Shown: positions 54,660-63,245 of the stretch, piece after piece
Numbering within the stretch: position 1 is the stretch's first letter
How the letters are laid out: each line of letters opens with the position of its first letter
Origin: Flavobacterium aquidurense
Lineage (GTDB): Bacteria; Bacteroidota; Bacteroidia; Flavobacteriales; Flavobacteriaceae
Assembly (NCBI GenBank): GCA_900107365.1
Contig: FNPS01000010.1
Coordinates: 124,001 to 188,000 of the forward strand
Reading direction: 5' to 3'
DNA: 64,000 nucleotides
The notes under the pieces: model-generated
What the model saw: only the letters and a program-made list of their open reading frames with translations
What the model was told of the DNA's origin: nothing
Database searches by the model: none
Position numbers and translations under genes: made by a program

Positions 54660-55013
54660 CTAAGAAACTATAGCAGCTGGGGGACCTCGTAGTAAATAAG
54701 CACTTCCTGAAAACGAAAAAACATTTTCAGAGATAGTAAAGAAATAAGGGATTTCTTTGTGAAAAGTGCGAAACTGAAAAGCAAAATCTTCAGGAAGAAT
54801 ATAACTTCCAAAAGCAAAATGACAAACGTAACACAAATCATAATTATGATGTTGATGCGTTATTTCGCCACTTGGATCACTATAATCGTGGTGACATTGT
54901 TTTTCTGAAAGTTGCTTTACAATATGCTCATAACTGTGTATCGACTGAAACAATATTGAGAACAATACTGTCAGCGCTAAAGAAACACTTAATAGGAGCT
55001 GCTTTTTTTTCAT
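54660..55013 (-). CDS. Small exported His/Cys-rich protein, possible metal binder
   Basis: A 117-residue protein. The N-terminal hydrophobic segment (about 5-25) is a signal peptide or anchor. The mature part has clustered metal ligands: CHHDYSD, HQHHNYDLCYVCHF and SYEH. The C-terminus is hydrophobic. No named family was recognised; similar small His/Cys proteins often accompany heavy-metal systems. It is upstream of the TonB receptor on the same strand, so a role in the same metal uptake or sensing is plausible. Confidence 0.65.
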   Translation of the reverse strand: MKKKQLLLSVSLALTVLFSILFQSIHSYEHIVKQLSEKQCHHDYSDPSGEITHQHHNYDLCYVCHFAFGSYILPEDFAFQFRTFHKEIPYFFTISENVFSFSGSAYLLRGPPAAIVS

Positions 55014-55232
55014 GCACTACAAAGGTATAAAAGAGCAATGGAAAATCGGCTCATTTTTTGGATTCTGTTCCTGTTTTGTTGAAAAAAGTGCAACAAATAG
55101 CTTTATTCGTCGGGAAAAAGAGAATAATTGCTTTCAAATGATATCCTGAACTGGCATTATATTATATTTGTGTAAAATAAATCAATACTAAAAAACGTTT
55201 ATTTGAGAACCACTTTAAAACCAAAATACGAT

Positions 55233-55940
55233 ATGCGATTCCTTTTAAGTTGTTTGTTTTTAGTTTCGTTTTTCAATGCTTTTTCGCAGGAAGAAGTGAA
55301 ACCTGAAATAAAACCAGTGGTTAAAATTGACTCCTTATATCGTGAAGATCAGATTTATTTTACGATAACCTATAATCTTTTGGTTCAGGGGCCTCCGGGT
55401 TTAAAACAAGATAAATTTTCTGCCGGATTTTCAGGAGGTTTTTTACGTGATTTTCCGATCAATAAAAAAAGAACTTTCGCCATAGCACCTGGTTTAGGAG
55501 TAAGCTATCAAAACTATTATCAAAATTTGACCGTTTCACAGTCCGGCGACGGATCAATAATTTATGGCGTAAATGATTACGGAGAATTTGTATCGAACAG
55601 GTTTAGACAATTTTCAGTTGATTTACCAATAGAATTCAGATGGCGAAATTCGACTTTTGAAAGCACTAAATTCTGGAGAATTTATACGGGAATAAAATTT
55701 AGCTATGTTTTTGCTGCTAAATCTGTTTTGAAAGATGGAGAAACCACTTATAAAATTAAGGATAATCCGGATTTGAATGATTTCCAATACGGAGCTTACA
55801 TTTCCGCAGGATACAATACCTGGAATATCTATGCTTATTATGGTTTAAATCCGTTATACAAATCTAATGTTAAGACAATAAGTGGTGAAAGTGTAAGTAT
55901 GAGGACATTAAATCTCGGACTGATTTTCTATATCCTATAA
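55233..55940 (+). CDS. PorT-like outer-membrane beta-barrel protein
   Basis: The frame opens at a TTG (55203), but the signal peptide starts at the ATG at 55233 (MRFLLSCLFLVSFFNAFSQ), giving 235 residues. The mature part has a DQIYFTITYNLL strand, GFSGGFLRDFPINKKRTFAIAPGLG, FRQFSVDLPIEFRWR and a C-terminal LNLGLIFYIL. These resemble PorT/SprT, a barrel needed for type IX secretion. Orthology is inference: other PorT-family barrels exist in this phylum. Its stop overlaps the convergent gene by 6 nt. Confidence 0.72.
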   Translation: MRFLLSCLFLVSFFNAFSQEEVKPEIKPVVKIDSLYREDQIYFTITYNLLVQGPPGLKQDKFSAGFSGGFLRDFPINKKRTFAIAPGLGVSYQNYYQNLTVSQSGDGSIIYGVNDYGEFVSNRFRQFSVDLPIEFRWRNSTFESTKFWRIYTGIKFSYVFAAKSVLKDGETTYKIKDNPDLNDFQYGAYISAGYNTWNIYAYYGLNPLYKSNVKTISGESVSMRTLNLGLIFYIL

Positions 55941-56567
55941 CCACAAATATAAAAACAATAACTGCGGTAAGACACCCAGTAATAAACCGATCATTACTTC
56001 TTTTGGCGTGTGAGCATCCATTTCTAATCTTGACGAAGCAACAACTCCGGTCATTAAAATTAGAAAAGCACCCCAATACGGATTTTGCATTTGTAAATGA
56101 ATGTTTAAGCCGATTGCAAAAATGGTTAAACCGCTGATCGCCATCGTATGCAAACTTGCCTTTATTTTAAAAAGCGAACCTATCAAAGCTAAAATTGTAC
56201 TGAATAACGCACCCAGAAAAAAGAAATGAAGTTCAGGATAACGTGCAATCACAATACTTCTTTTGACCAGAAGAATATATAAAAAACACTGCAAAATAAG
56301 TGGAATTTTACGTTGTGACGTTTCAGGAACCATGACAGAATTTACGTGTCCTGTTGAACGAAGTAACAAGAAAAACAAGACCGGAACCACTATAGTAATG
56401 ATTAGAATCTGGAACAACACATAATATTTCTCCTGATTGGTAAAAATATCTCCCTTGCAAAAAAGATAAAATAAAGTAGCATACATCGAAATAAAAATCG
56501 GATGTAGTATATAAGAGAATAAGGGAAGTATCTTTTTCAAAACGCTATATTTTGTGGTATTCAACAA
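55935..56567 (-). CDS. PAP2-like membrane protein
   Basis: A 210-residue polytopic membrane protein (about six helices). KASLHTM and SRLEMDAHTPKEV recall the PAP2 phosphatase motifs (PSGH-like and SR-x5-H), but the first KX6RP motif is not clear. A lipid phosphate phosphatase is possible; a non-enzymatic relative cannot be excluded. It is convergent with the PorT-like gene, with overlapping stops. Confidence 0.6.
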   Translation of the reverse strand: MLNTTKYSVLKKILPLFSYILHPIFISMYATLFYLFCKGDIFTNQEKYYVLFQILIITIVVPVLFFLLLRSTGHVNSVMVPETSQRKIPLILQCFLYILLVKRSIVIARYPELHFFFLGALFSTILALIGSLFKIKASLHTMAISGLTIFAIGLNIHLQMQNPYWGAFLILMTGVVASSRLEMDAHTPKEVMIGLLLGVLPQLLFLYLWL

Positions 56568-57434
56568 ATATAATAATGTTTTTTACCACGAATTACACAA
56601 ATTTTCACAAATTATTTTTAAAAAATTTTAATCTGCATGAAAAATAATTCGTTGATGCATGGCTGTGTTTTTACCACAAATTGCACAAATTACACAAATT
56701 ACACAAATTTAATTATTGGAAAATCGTTTAATTCGTGGTAATCTTTTAATCTGTGCTTAACTTTTAATCGAATAATTAGCGAAAATTCGTGCAATTTATG
56801 GTGCCTATTTGTCTCACTCAAAATCTGCCTGAATCTGCTTATATCTTTTTCATCTGCTTGCAAAATAATTCGTGAATTGCTTCGCCTGTTCGCTATCGCT
56901 CGGGTCGTGGCTATTTTTAGTCATAAGAATTAGCGAAAATTTGTGCAATTTGTGGTACCTATTTGTCTCACTCAAAATCTGCCTGAATCTGCTTATATCT
57001 TTTTAATCTGCTTGCAAAATAATTCGTGAATTGCTTCGCCTGTTCGCTATCGCTCGGGTCGTGGCTATTTTTAGTCGTAAAGAATTAGCGAAAATTTGTG
57101 CAATTTGTGGTAAATATTTGTCTTACTCAAAATCTGCTTGAATCTGCTTATATCTTTTTAATCTGCGTGCAAAATAATTCGTGAATTGCTTCGCCTGTTC
57201 GCTATCGCTCGGGTCGTGGCTATTTTTAGTCGTAAAGAATTAGCGAAAATTTGTGCAATTTGTGGTACCTATTTGTCTCACTCAAAATCTGTGTGAATCT
57301 GCTAAAATCTTTTTTTAATCTGCGTGAAAAATAATTCGTGAATTCGTGGCTATTTTTAGTCGTAAAGAATTAGTGAAAATTTGTGAACTTCATGGCAAAC
57401 CTTTTTCTAAATTTGACAAAAGAAACTTTTCTAA
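56568..57434. other. 867-bp intergenic region with tandem repeats, no gene
   Basis: The left part (56575-56760) has repeated words ccacgaatt/acacaaatt and short inverted copies. The right part is the 155-bp tandem array. At the end a TAAATTTG (57408-57415) is a candidate -7 box of murF-alr. No credible frame was found. Confidence 0.6.
56779..57372. repeat. Four-copy tandem repeat, about 155 bp per unit
   Basis: Units start with gcgaaaattt-like sequence at 56779, 56933, 57088 and 57243 (154, 155, 155 and 130 bp). Units 1-3 hold the same 27-bp mini-element (56879-56905, 57033-57059, 57188-57214); unit 4 lacks exactly this segment. Units differ by few bases. Confidence 0.88.
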
Positions 57435-59906
57435 ATGAGCATAAATTTAAAAAACCTTATTTCAGTTCTGGATGCCAAATGGACCGGTCCTGATACTGAT
57501 ATTTTTATTGATCATATTTCTATCGACAGCAGGTCGTTGCAAAACGGATCAAAAACATTATTTTTCGCCTTATCAGGCGCTAATAATGATGCTCATTTAT
57601 ATATTCCGGAGTTGATAGAAAAAGGTGTTCAGAATTTTGTCGTGCACCATATTCCAAAAAATAGTGAAGGAAAAGCCAATTTTCTGGTAGTAAAAAATAC
57701 GCTCACAGCTTTACAGCAATTTGCGGGCTATTACCGTGATCTTTTTGATTTTCCGGTACTCGGATTAACAGGAAGCAACGGAAAAACGATTGTAAAAGAA
57801 TGGCTTAATTTTTTATTAAGTCCCGATTATAATATTATCAGAAGCCCTAAAAGTTATAATTCTCAGGTTGGCGTTCCGCTTTCTGTGATCGCCATTAACG
57901 AAAAGCACAATTTGGGTATTTTCGAAGCCGGAATTTCGACGGTAAATGAGATGAGTAAACTCGAAAATATAATCAAGCCTACAATTGGTGTTTTAACCAA
58001 TATTGGTTCTGCACACGATGAAGGTTTTGAAAATTTAGAACAAAAAATCAAAGAGAAATTACTGCTTTTCAAAAAATCAAAAGTCATTATTTATCAAAAA
58101 AATGAACTTGTTGATCAATGTTTAAGGACGTTTTGCGAAGAGTATCCAATAAAGGACAGGGTTCTTTTTTCATGGAGTTTTGGCGACAGTTCTGCAGATG
58201 TTTTTATTCTCGAAAAAGAAATTAAAAACGAAAAGACCATTGTTCAGTATCAATATCAGAGCGATTTTTTTGATTTAGAAATTCCCTTTAGTGATTCGGC
58301 TTCAGTAGAAAATACGATTTCATGTTTATTGGTTTTACTTTATTTTAATTATGATTTCGAAACCATTCAAAATCGTATGCAAATGTTATATCCGGTAGAA
58401 ATGCGTTTGGAAGTGAAGAACGGAATCAACAATTGCAGTATAATTGATGATAGTTATAGTTCTGATTTTCAATCGCTCAAAATTGCTTTGGATTTTCTGG
58501 AAAGTCAGCAAAAAAGGAATGCAACTAAAACGGTTATTTTATCTGATATTTTTCAAAGCGGATTTTCAAATGAGGAGTTATATTCTAAAGTAGCACAACT
58601 TATTGCTGATAATAAAGTTAATCGCGTGATTGGTATTGGAAAGACCATTGCATCTTTTGCAGCCAAATTTCCAAATATTATTACATTCGAAAATACTGCC
58701 GAATTTATTTCGAAGTTCGAGAGTTTAAATTTCAACAATGAAACAATTTTGATTAAAGGGGCAAGATCGTTTCAGTTTGAAGAAATTGTTTCCTTGCTTG
58801 AAGAAAAAACGCATGAAACGGTTCTGGAAATTAACTTAAATTCAATTAGTCATAACCTGAATTTCTTTAAAGCAAAACTAAATCCAGCTGTAAAAATTAT
58901 GGTTATGGTGAAAGCTTTTGGTTATGGAAACGGAGGCTTGGAAATTGCAAAATTGCTGGAACATCACAAAGTAGATTATTTAGGTGTGGCTTTCGCCGAT
59001 GAAGGAATCTCGTTGAAAAATGGCGGAATTAAATTGCCAATTATGGTTTTGAATCCGGAATCGACCAGTTTTCCTTCGATTATTCAATATCAATTAGAGC
59101 CTGAAATTTATAGCATAAAAGGATTAAAAGCTTTCTTGAAGATTGCCCGCGAAAAGAATCTGAAAGATTTTCCCATTCACATAAAATTAGATACAGGAAT
59201 GCATCGCCTGGGTTTTGAAGAAAATACGATTGATGAATTAATTGAAACTTTAAAAGGAAATACAACCGTACAAGTTAAGAGTGTTTTGTCACATTTGGCA
59301 ACAAGCGACGAGATGAAACATTATGATTTTGTAATTTCCCAGATTAATTTATTCGAAAAATTATCTTCGAAATTAATAGCAGAACTAAATATTAATCCAA
59401 TTCGTCATATTCTGAATACCTCCGGAATTAGCAATTTCCCGGCGGCGCAATATAATATGGTGCGGTTGGGAATTGGTTTGTACGGTGTTTCCAACGATCC
59501 ATCGGAACAAAAATATTTAGAAAACGTAAGTACTTTAAAATCGATTATTTCTCAGGTTCGAAAAATTCCCACTGGTGACAGTGTTGGTTACGGACGCCGT
59601 TTTATGGCTGAGAAAGAAACAAAAATTGCTACAATTCCGATTGGGTATGCTGACGGAATCGCCAGATTGTGGGGAAACCAGGTTGGGTATGTAATGATAA
59701 GGAATCAGAAAGCATTTATCGTAGGAAGTATTTGTATGGATATGCTAATGGTAGATGTAAGTGAGATTGATTGTAAAGAAGGGGATTCGGTTATTATTTT
59801 TGGCGAAAGCCCAACCGTAATAGAGATGGCAGAGGCTTTAAAAACAATTCCGTATGAAATTTTAACGAGTATTTCGCAACGTGTAAAAAGGGTATTTTTC
59901 AGATAG
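57435..59906 (+). CDS. murF-alr: Bifunctional MurF ligase / alanine racemase
   Basis: An 823-residue fusion. Residues 1-450 are a Mur ligase with ATP-binding GLTGSNGKT near residue 110, central-domain ILTNIGSAHDEGFEN and a C-terminal domain. Residues 460-823 are a fold-III PLP alanine racemase with the PLP Lys in MVKAFGYGNG (about residue 492), HIKLDTGMHRLGF, and VGYGRRFMAEKETKIATIPI, then GYADG. It makes D-Ala and attaches D-Ala-D-Ala to the UDP-MurNAc tripeptide, coupling two steps of peptidoglycan synthesis. This fusion is typical of Bacteroidetes. Confidence 0.95.
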   Translation: MSINLKNLISVLDAKWTGPDTDIFIDHISIDSRSLQNGSKTLFFALSGANNDAHLYIPELIEKGVQNFVVHHIPKNSEGKANFLVVKNTLTALQQFAGYYRDLFDFPVLGLTGSNGKTIVKEWLNFLLSPDYNIIRSPKSYNSQVGVPLSVIAINEKHNLGIFEAGISTVNEMSKLENIIKPTIGVLTNIGSAHDEGFENLEQKIKEKLLLFKKSKVIIYQKNELVDQCLRTFCEEYPIKDRVLFSWSFGDSSADVFILEKEIKNEKTIVQYQYQSDFFDLEIPFSDSASVENTISCLLVLLYFNYDFETIQNRMQMLYPVEMRLEVKNGINNCSIIDDSYSSDFQSLKIALDFLESQQKRNATKTVILSDIFQSGFSNEELYSKVAQLIADNKVNRVIGIGKTIASFAAKFPNIITFENTAEFISKFESLNFNNETILIKGARSFQFEEIVSLLEEKTHETVLEINLNSISHNLNFFKAKLNPAVKIMVMVKAFGYGNGGLEIAKLLEHHKVDYLGVAFADEGISLKNGGIKLPIMVLNPESTSFPSIIQYQLEPEIYSIKGLKAFLKIAREKNLKDFPIHIKLDTGMHRLGFEENTIDELIETLKGNTTVQVKSVLSHLATSDEMKHYDFVISQINLFEKLSSKLIAELNINPIRHILNTSGISNFPAAQYNMVRLGIGLYGVSNDPSEQKYLENVSTLKSIISQVRKIPTGDSVGYGRRFMAEKETKIATIPIGYADGIARLWGNQVGYVMIRNQKAFIVGSICMDMLMVDVSEIDCKEGDSVIIFGESPTVIEMAEALKTIPYEILTSISQRVKRVFFR

Positions 59907-59973
59907 TTTACTGGAATTTTAAAGAAAATTACGTATTTTCGATATCTATTAATCACTACTAAAATATACAATT

Positions 59974-60354
59974 ATGGGATTTTTTTCAGAATTTAAGGAA
60001 TTTGCAATGAAAGGCAACGTGGTTGATCTGGCTGTCGGTGTAATCATTGGAGCTGCTTTTGGTAAAATTGTAAGCTCATTTATCGAAAATGTAATTACAC
60101 CTTTGTTATTGAAACCGGCTTTAGATGCTGCGCATTTATCTACCATTGAAGAGTTAACCGCTTTTGGAGGAGTAAAATATGGACTGTTCCTTTCGGCTGT
60201 CATTAACTTTATAATTGTTGCTTTTGTATTGTTCTTAATTATTAAAGGAATAAATAAAGTGAAAAAGAAAGACGAAGTTGTTGCACCACCAGCTGGGCCA
60301 ACACAAGAAGAATTGCTTACACAAATTAGAGATCTGTTAAAAAATAAACAATAA
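59974..60354 (+). CDS. mscL: Large-conductance mechanosensitive channel
   Basis: A 126-residue protein. The N-terminal amphipathic helix and pore helix are FFSEFKEFAMKGNVVDLAVGVIIGAAFGKIVSS, read in two segments; TM2 is SAVINFIIVAFVLFLIIKGINK. A charged C-terminal helix follows (EELLTQIRDLLKN). It protects against hypo-osmotic shock. It is 67 bp downstream of murF-alr and ends at a terminator. Confidence 0.95.
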   Translation: MGFFSEFKEFAMKGNVVDLAVGVIIGAAFGKIVSSFIENVITPLLLKPALDAAHLSTIEELTAFGGVKYGLFLSAVINFIIVAFVLFLIIKGINKVKKKDEVVAPPAGPTQEELLTQIRDLLKNKQ

Positions 60355-60384
60355 AATAGAATACCGCTACACTAAGTCTAACTT

Positions 60385-60414
60385 AACCGCTCCTTAATTG
60401 GGGCGGTTTTTTTT
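60385..60414 (+). terminator. Intrinsic terminator after mscL
   Basis: A 9-bp stem aaccgctcc (60385-60393) / ggggcggtt (60400-60408, one wobble) with a T8 run. Confidence 0.85.
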
Positions 60415-60459
60415 ACATTTGTTTAATTTATAACATTTTGTTATTTTTTGTGAACCCTC

Positions 60460-60489
60460 TTGTTTTCACTTTTATTATGTATACTTTTG
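60460..60489 (+). promoter_or_regulatory. Flavobacterial-type promoter of asd
   Basis: TTG (60460-60462), a 19-nt spacer and TACTTTTG (60482-60489), an exact fit to the Bacteroidetes consensus, 38 nt before the asd start. Confidence 0.7.
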
Positions 60490-60527
60490 CATTATAATTT
60501 AGATTAATTCATACTAAAAATATAAAA

Positions 60528-61517
60528 ATGAGAATAGCGGTTGTAGGTGCCACTGGTATGGTTGGCGAAGTAATGCTTAAAGTTTTAGCGGAAAGAAATT
60601 TTCCTGTTACAGAATTAATTCCTGTTGCATCTGAAAGATCAGTAGGAAAAGAAATTGAATATAAAGGAACAAAATATAAAGTAGTAGGAATGCAAACAGC
60701 GGTTGATATGAAAGCTGATATTGCTGTTTTCTCTGCCGGAGGTGATACGTCATTAGAATGGGCTCCAAAATTTGCTGCAGCCGGTACAACTGTTATTGAT
60801 AATTCTTCTGCATGGAGAATGGATCCTACAAAAAAATTAGTAGTGCCAGAAATCAATGCTTCAACATTGACTAAAGAAGATAAAATTATTGCAAACCCAA
60901 ACTGCTCAACTATTCAAATGGTTTTGGCATTGGCGCCTTTGCATAAAAAATACAACATTAGAAGAATTATAGTTTCTACTTACCAATCGATCACCGGAAC
61001 TGGTGTAAAAGCGGTAAGACAATTAGAAAATGAATATGCAGGAATTCAGGGTGAAATGGCTTACAAATACCCAATTCACAGAAATGCGATTCCACATTGC
61101 GATAGTTTTGAAGACAACGGATACACTAAAGAAGAAATGAAATTAGTTCGTGAAACTCAAAAAATTCTGGGTGATAATACGATCAGAGTTACGGCTACTG
61201 CGGTACGTGTTCCGGTTGTTGGAGGACATAGCGAGGCAGTTAATGTGGAGTTCACAAATGACTTTGATGTAAACGAAGTTCGTGAAATTTTGCACAACAC
61301 TGATGGAGTAGTGGTGCAGGATAATTTAGATACTTTTACTTATCCAATGCCGCTTTATGCTGAAGGTAAAAATGATGTTTTTGTTGGAAGAATTCGTCGT
61401 GATGAAAGCCAGGAAAACACCTTAAACATGTGGATCGTTGCTGATAACCTTAGAAAAGGAGCAGCTACAAACACCATCCAAATTGCTGAGTATTTAATTG
61501 CAGCTGGTTTGGTATAA
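60528..61517 (+). CDS. asd: Aspartate-semialdehyde dehydrogenase
   Basis: A 329-residue protein. NADP-binding GATGMVGEVMLKVL is near the start. The catalytic Cys is in IANPNCSTIQ (about residue 126), and the substrate-binding RVPVVGGHSEAVNVEF has the conserved His. It reduces aspartyl phosphate to the semialdehyde in Lys/Thr/Met and diaminopimelate synthesis, so it also feeds the cell wall. It is monocistronic with its own promoter and terminator. Confidence 0.96.
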   Translation: MRIAVVGATGMVGEVMLKVLAERNFPVTELIPVASERSVGKEIEYKGTKYKVVGMQTAVDMKADIAVFSAGGDTSLEWAPKFAAAGTTVIDNSSAWRMDPTKKLVVPEINASTLTKEDKIIANPNCSTIQMVLALAPLHKKYNIRRIIVSTYQSITGTGVKAVRQLENEYAGIQGEMAYKYPIHRNAIPHCDSFEDNGYTKEEMKLVRETQKILGDNTIRVTATAVRVPVVGGHSEAVNVEFTNDFDVNEVREILHNTDGVVVQDNLDTFTYPMPLYAEGKNDVFVGRIRRDESQENTLNMWIVADNLRKGAATNTIQIAEYLIAAGLV

Positions 61518-61551
61518 ATTAGAGATTAAAGAAAATTGTTATAAAGGAAAG

Positions 61552-61585
61552 ACCGTAATTGCAGTGATGTAATTACGGTTTTTTT
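61552..61585 (+). terminator. Intrinsic terminator of asd
   Basis: A perfect 9-bp stem accgtaatt (61552-61560) / aattacggt (61571-61579) and a T-run. Confidence 0.85.
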
Positions 61586-61667
61586 GTGGAATATAGTTGT
61601 GATTTGCGTTTCTTGTTTAAGAAAAAATTCCAAATCTCAAATCACAAATTGCAATAGTGTATGACAG

Positions 61668-61803
61668 CTTAGATAGTTTTAAAAGCAAAATTCCAAACCC
61701 ATAGAATTGGAATTTGGAATTTTTAATATTGTAGACTTAGATAGTTTTAAAAGCAAAAATTCCAAACTCCATAGAATTGGAATTTGGAATTTTAAATATT
61801 GTA
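61668..61803. repeat. Tandem duplication of a 68-bp hairpin unit
   Basis: Two nearly identical copies start with cttagatagttttaaaagca at 61668 and 61736. Each holds an inverted aattccaaa/ttggaatt pair. It lies between the asd terminator and the ferredoxin stop. Confidence 0.75.
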
Positions 61804-61813
61804 ATTTATATTT

Positions 61814-62131
61814 TTAATATTCAGGAGCCAGTTCTAATTCCAGTCCTTCTAATTCTGTGGTAATTGGAATCTGACAGCCTAAACGACTATTAGATTTAAC
61901 ATAAAATGCCTCCGAAAGCATGGCTTCTTCATCATCTCCCATTTCGGGTAATGCAACATCATTTAGAACATAACACTGACAAGAAGCACACATGGCCATT
62001 CCGCCACAGGTTCCTTCAACAGGAAGTTCGTATGCTTTGCATAACTCCATTATGTTCATTGCCATATCAGTTGGAGCCTGTAACTCGTGTATAACTCCTT
62101 CTCTATCCTTAATCTTTATTAATACATCCAT
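61814..62131 (-). CDS. 2Fe-2S ferredoxin (adrenodoxin type)
   Basis: A 105-residue protein with the four cluster ligands Cys42, Cys48, Cys51 and Cys86 (GTCGGMAMCASCQC and LGCQIPIT), the CX5CX2C...C pattern of vertebrate/bacterial-type ferredoxins used in Fe-S assembly and P450 or Rieske systems. The C-terminus is acidic. Its partner reductase is not in the window. It belongs to the same region as NifU and Mrp homologues, in line with a role in Fe-S biogenesis. Confidence 0.93.
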   Translation of the reverse strand: MDVLIKIKDREGVIHELQAPTDMAMNIMELCKAYELPVEGTCGGMAMCASCQCYVLNDVALPEMGDDEEAMLSEAFYVKSNSRLGCQIPITTELEGLELELAPEY

Positions 62132-62192
62132 TTTAATTAATTGGAATTTTATGGGTCAGGATTTTATAACGTGAAAAAATCCCTATTTATTT

Positions 62193-62678
62193 TTAACTAG
62201 TTGGTTTTAGGCTAAATGCATACTCCTTTTTGTTTTCTTCTTTAAGGTGCATTTTTAAACCAAGTGTATTGGCGTCTTTCGCTAATATTGTAACTATTGC
62301 AATTACAGAATAATAATCTCCCCGATCTGATTGAAAAATTAGAGTTCCCTCATACGTTGAGTTTACAACGCCTTGTTTATCTGTTGTAACAGATACTTTT
62401 CTTGGATGAGAAAATTCTGCTGCACTATATGTTGCTTTGTTAGAAAATTTTGCTTTTCCTTCGCAGATATCATATAGAAAATCATAATTCCCAATTCTTA
62501 AACTTCCTTCTTCAGCCGAAGGATTAATTGAAAAAACGATTTGCCCTGCATACTTAAAATCTGACCATTCTTCAGAATCATTTACCCAGGCTTTGTCAAC
62601 AATTAAAGTTTGACTTTGTTGTCCATAATTTACAGACACAAAAAATAACAATAAAAATAGAGCGTAAAGGTTTTTCAT
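62193..62678 (-). CDS. Exported protein of unknown function
   Basis: A 161-residue protein with a signal peptide (MKNLYALFLLLFFVSVNYGQ). It is beta-rich with no clear motifs; a GRANULAR pattern of strands such as IVFSINPSAEEGSLRIGNYDFLYDICEGKAKF is read only in part. One Cys. No family recognised. It lies between the ferredoxin and NifU genes on the same strand, with 214 bp of empty sequence upstream. Confidence 0.7.
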   Translation of the reverse strand: MKNLYALFLLLFFVSVNYGQQSQTLIVDKAWVNDSEEWSDFKYAGQIVFSINPSAEEGSLRIGNYDFLYDICEGKAKFSNKATYSAAEFSHPRKVSVTTDKQGVVNSTYEGTLIFQSDRGDYYSVIAIVTILAKDANTLGLKMHLKEENKKEYAFSLKPTS

Positions 62679-62892
62679 AAATTAAGATTTAGGGTTATGA
62701 TACAAATTTAAGTTAAATCTATAACAATTCCTTAACTAAAACTCTTAAATCTTTACGTACTTTTTTGTTAATTTCGCAATCCTTGCCGTTATTTCGAATG
62801 TTTTATTCAAAATTAATGAAGTAAACATTTAAAAGAGCTATTATTCTTGTTAATAATTCAAGGCCGCAAAAGCGAACTAAAAGCCCATTCAG

Positions 62893-63132
62893 TTACATTA
62901 TATTCACTACAGTTTCAATCTGTGGGGCATATTTTTTTATTGTTGTTTCAACTCCTGCTTTTAGGGTCATTTGATTTACACTACAGCTTATACATGCGCC
63001 TTCAAGACGAACTTTAACATGTTTGTCATCGTCTATAGAAATAAGCGTAATGTCTCCTCCATCAGAATTTAAAAAAGGTCTGATCTCATCCAGAGCTAAT
63101 AATACGTTGCTTGTTAATTCTTCTGTTGTCAT
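62893..63132 (-). CDS. NifU-like Fe-S scaffold protein
   Basis: A 79-residue protein made of the NifU C-terminal domain only: EIRPFLNSDGGDITLISID and the CISC motif (Cys47, Cys50) in GACISCSVNQMTLKAGVE. Dimers hold and transfer a 4Fe-4S cluster. It is 108 bp after the Mrp gene on the same strand; the two are often linked in Fe-S carrier pathways. Confidence 0.93.
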   Translation of the reverse strand: MTTEELTSNVLLALDEIRPFLNSDGGDITLISIDDDKHVKVRLEGACISCSVNQMTLKAGVETTIKKYAPQIETVVNIM

Positions 63133-63149
63133 AATTATTAATGTGTCAA

Positions 63150-63245
63150 TTAGAGAATTAGATAATTAGAAAATGTGTCAATTAGAAAATTTAAAATCTC
63201 TACTAATATCATTATCTAATTATCTAATTATCCAAATTATCTAAT
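63150..63245. repeat. Inverted word repeat between mrp and nifU-like genes
   Basis: Words gataattag / attatctaattatc are repeated and inverted (left 63157-63195, right 63210-63245). The right arm runs into the end of the Mrp-type gene. It is very AT-rich. Confidence 0.6.

Noticed and set aside
56779..57372. CRISPR-like array
   Set aside because: Units are contiguous 155-bp copies without unique spacers, and no cas genes are present.
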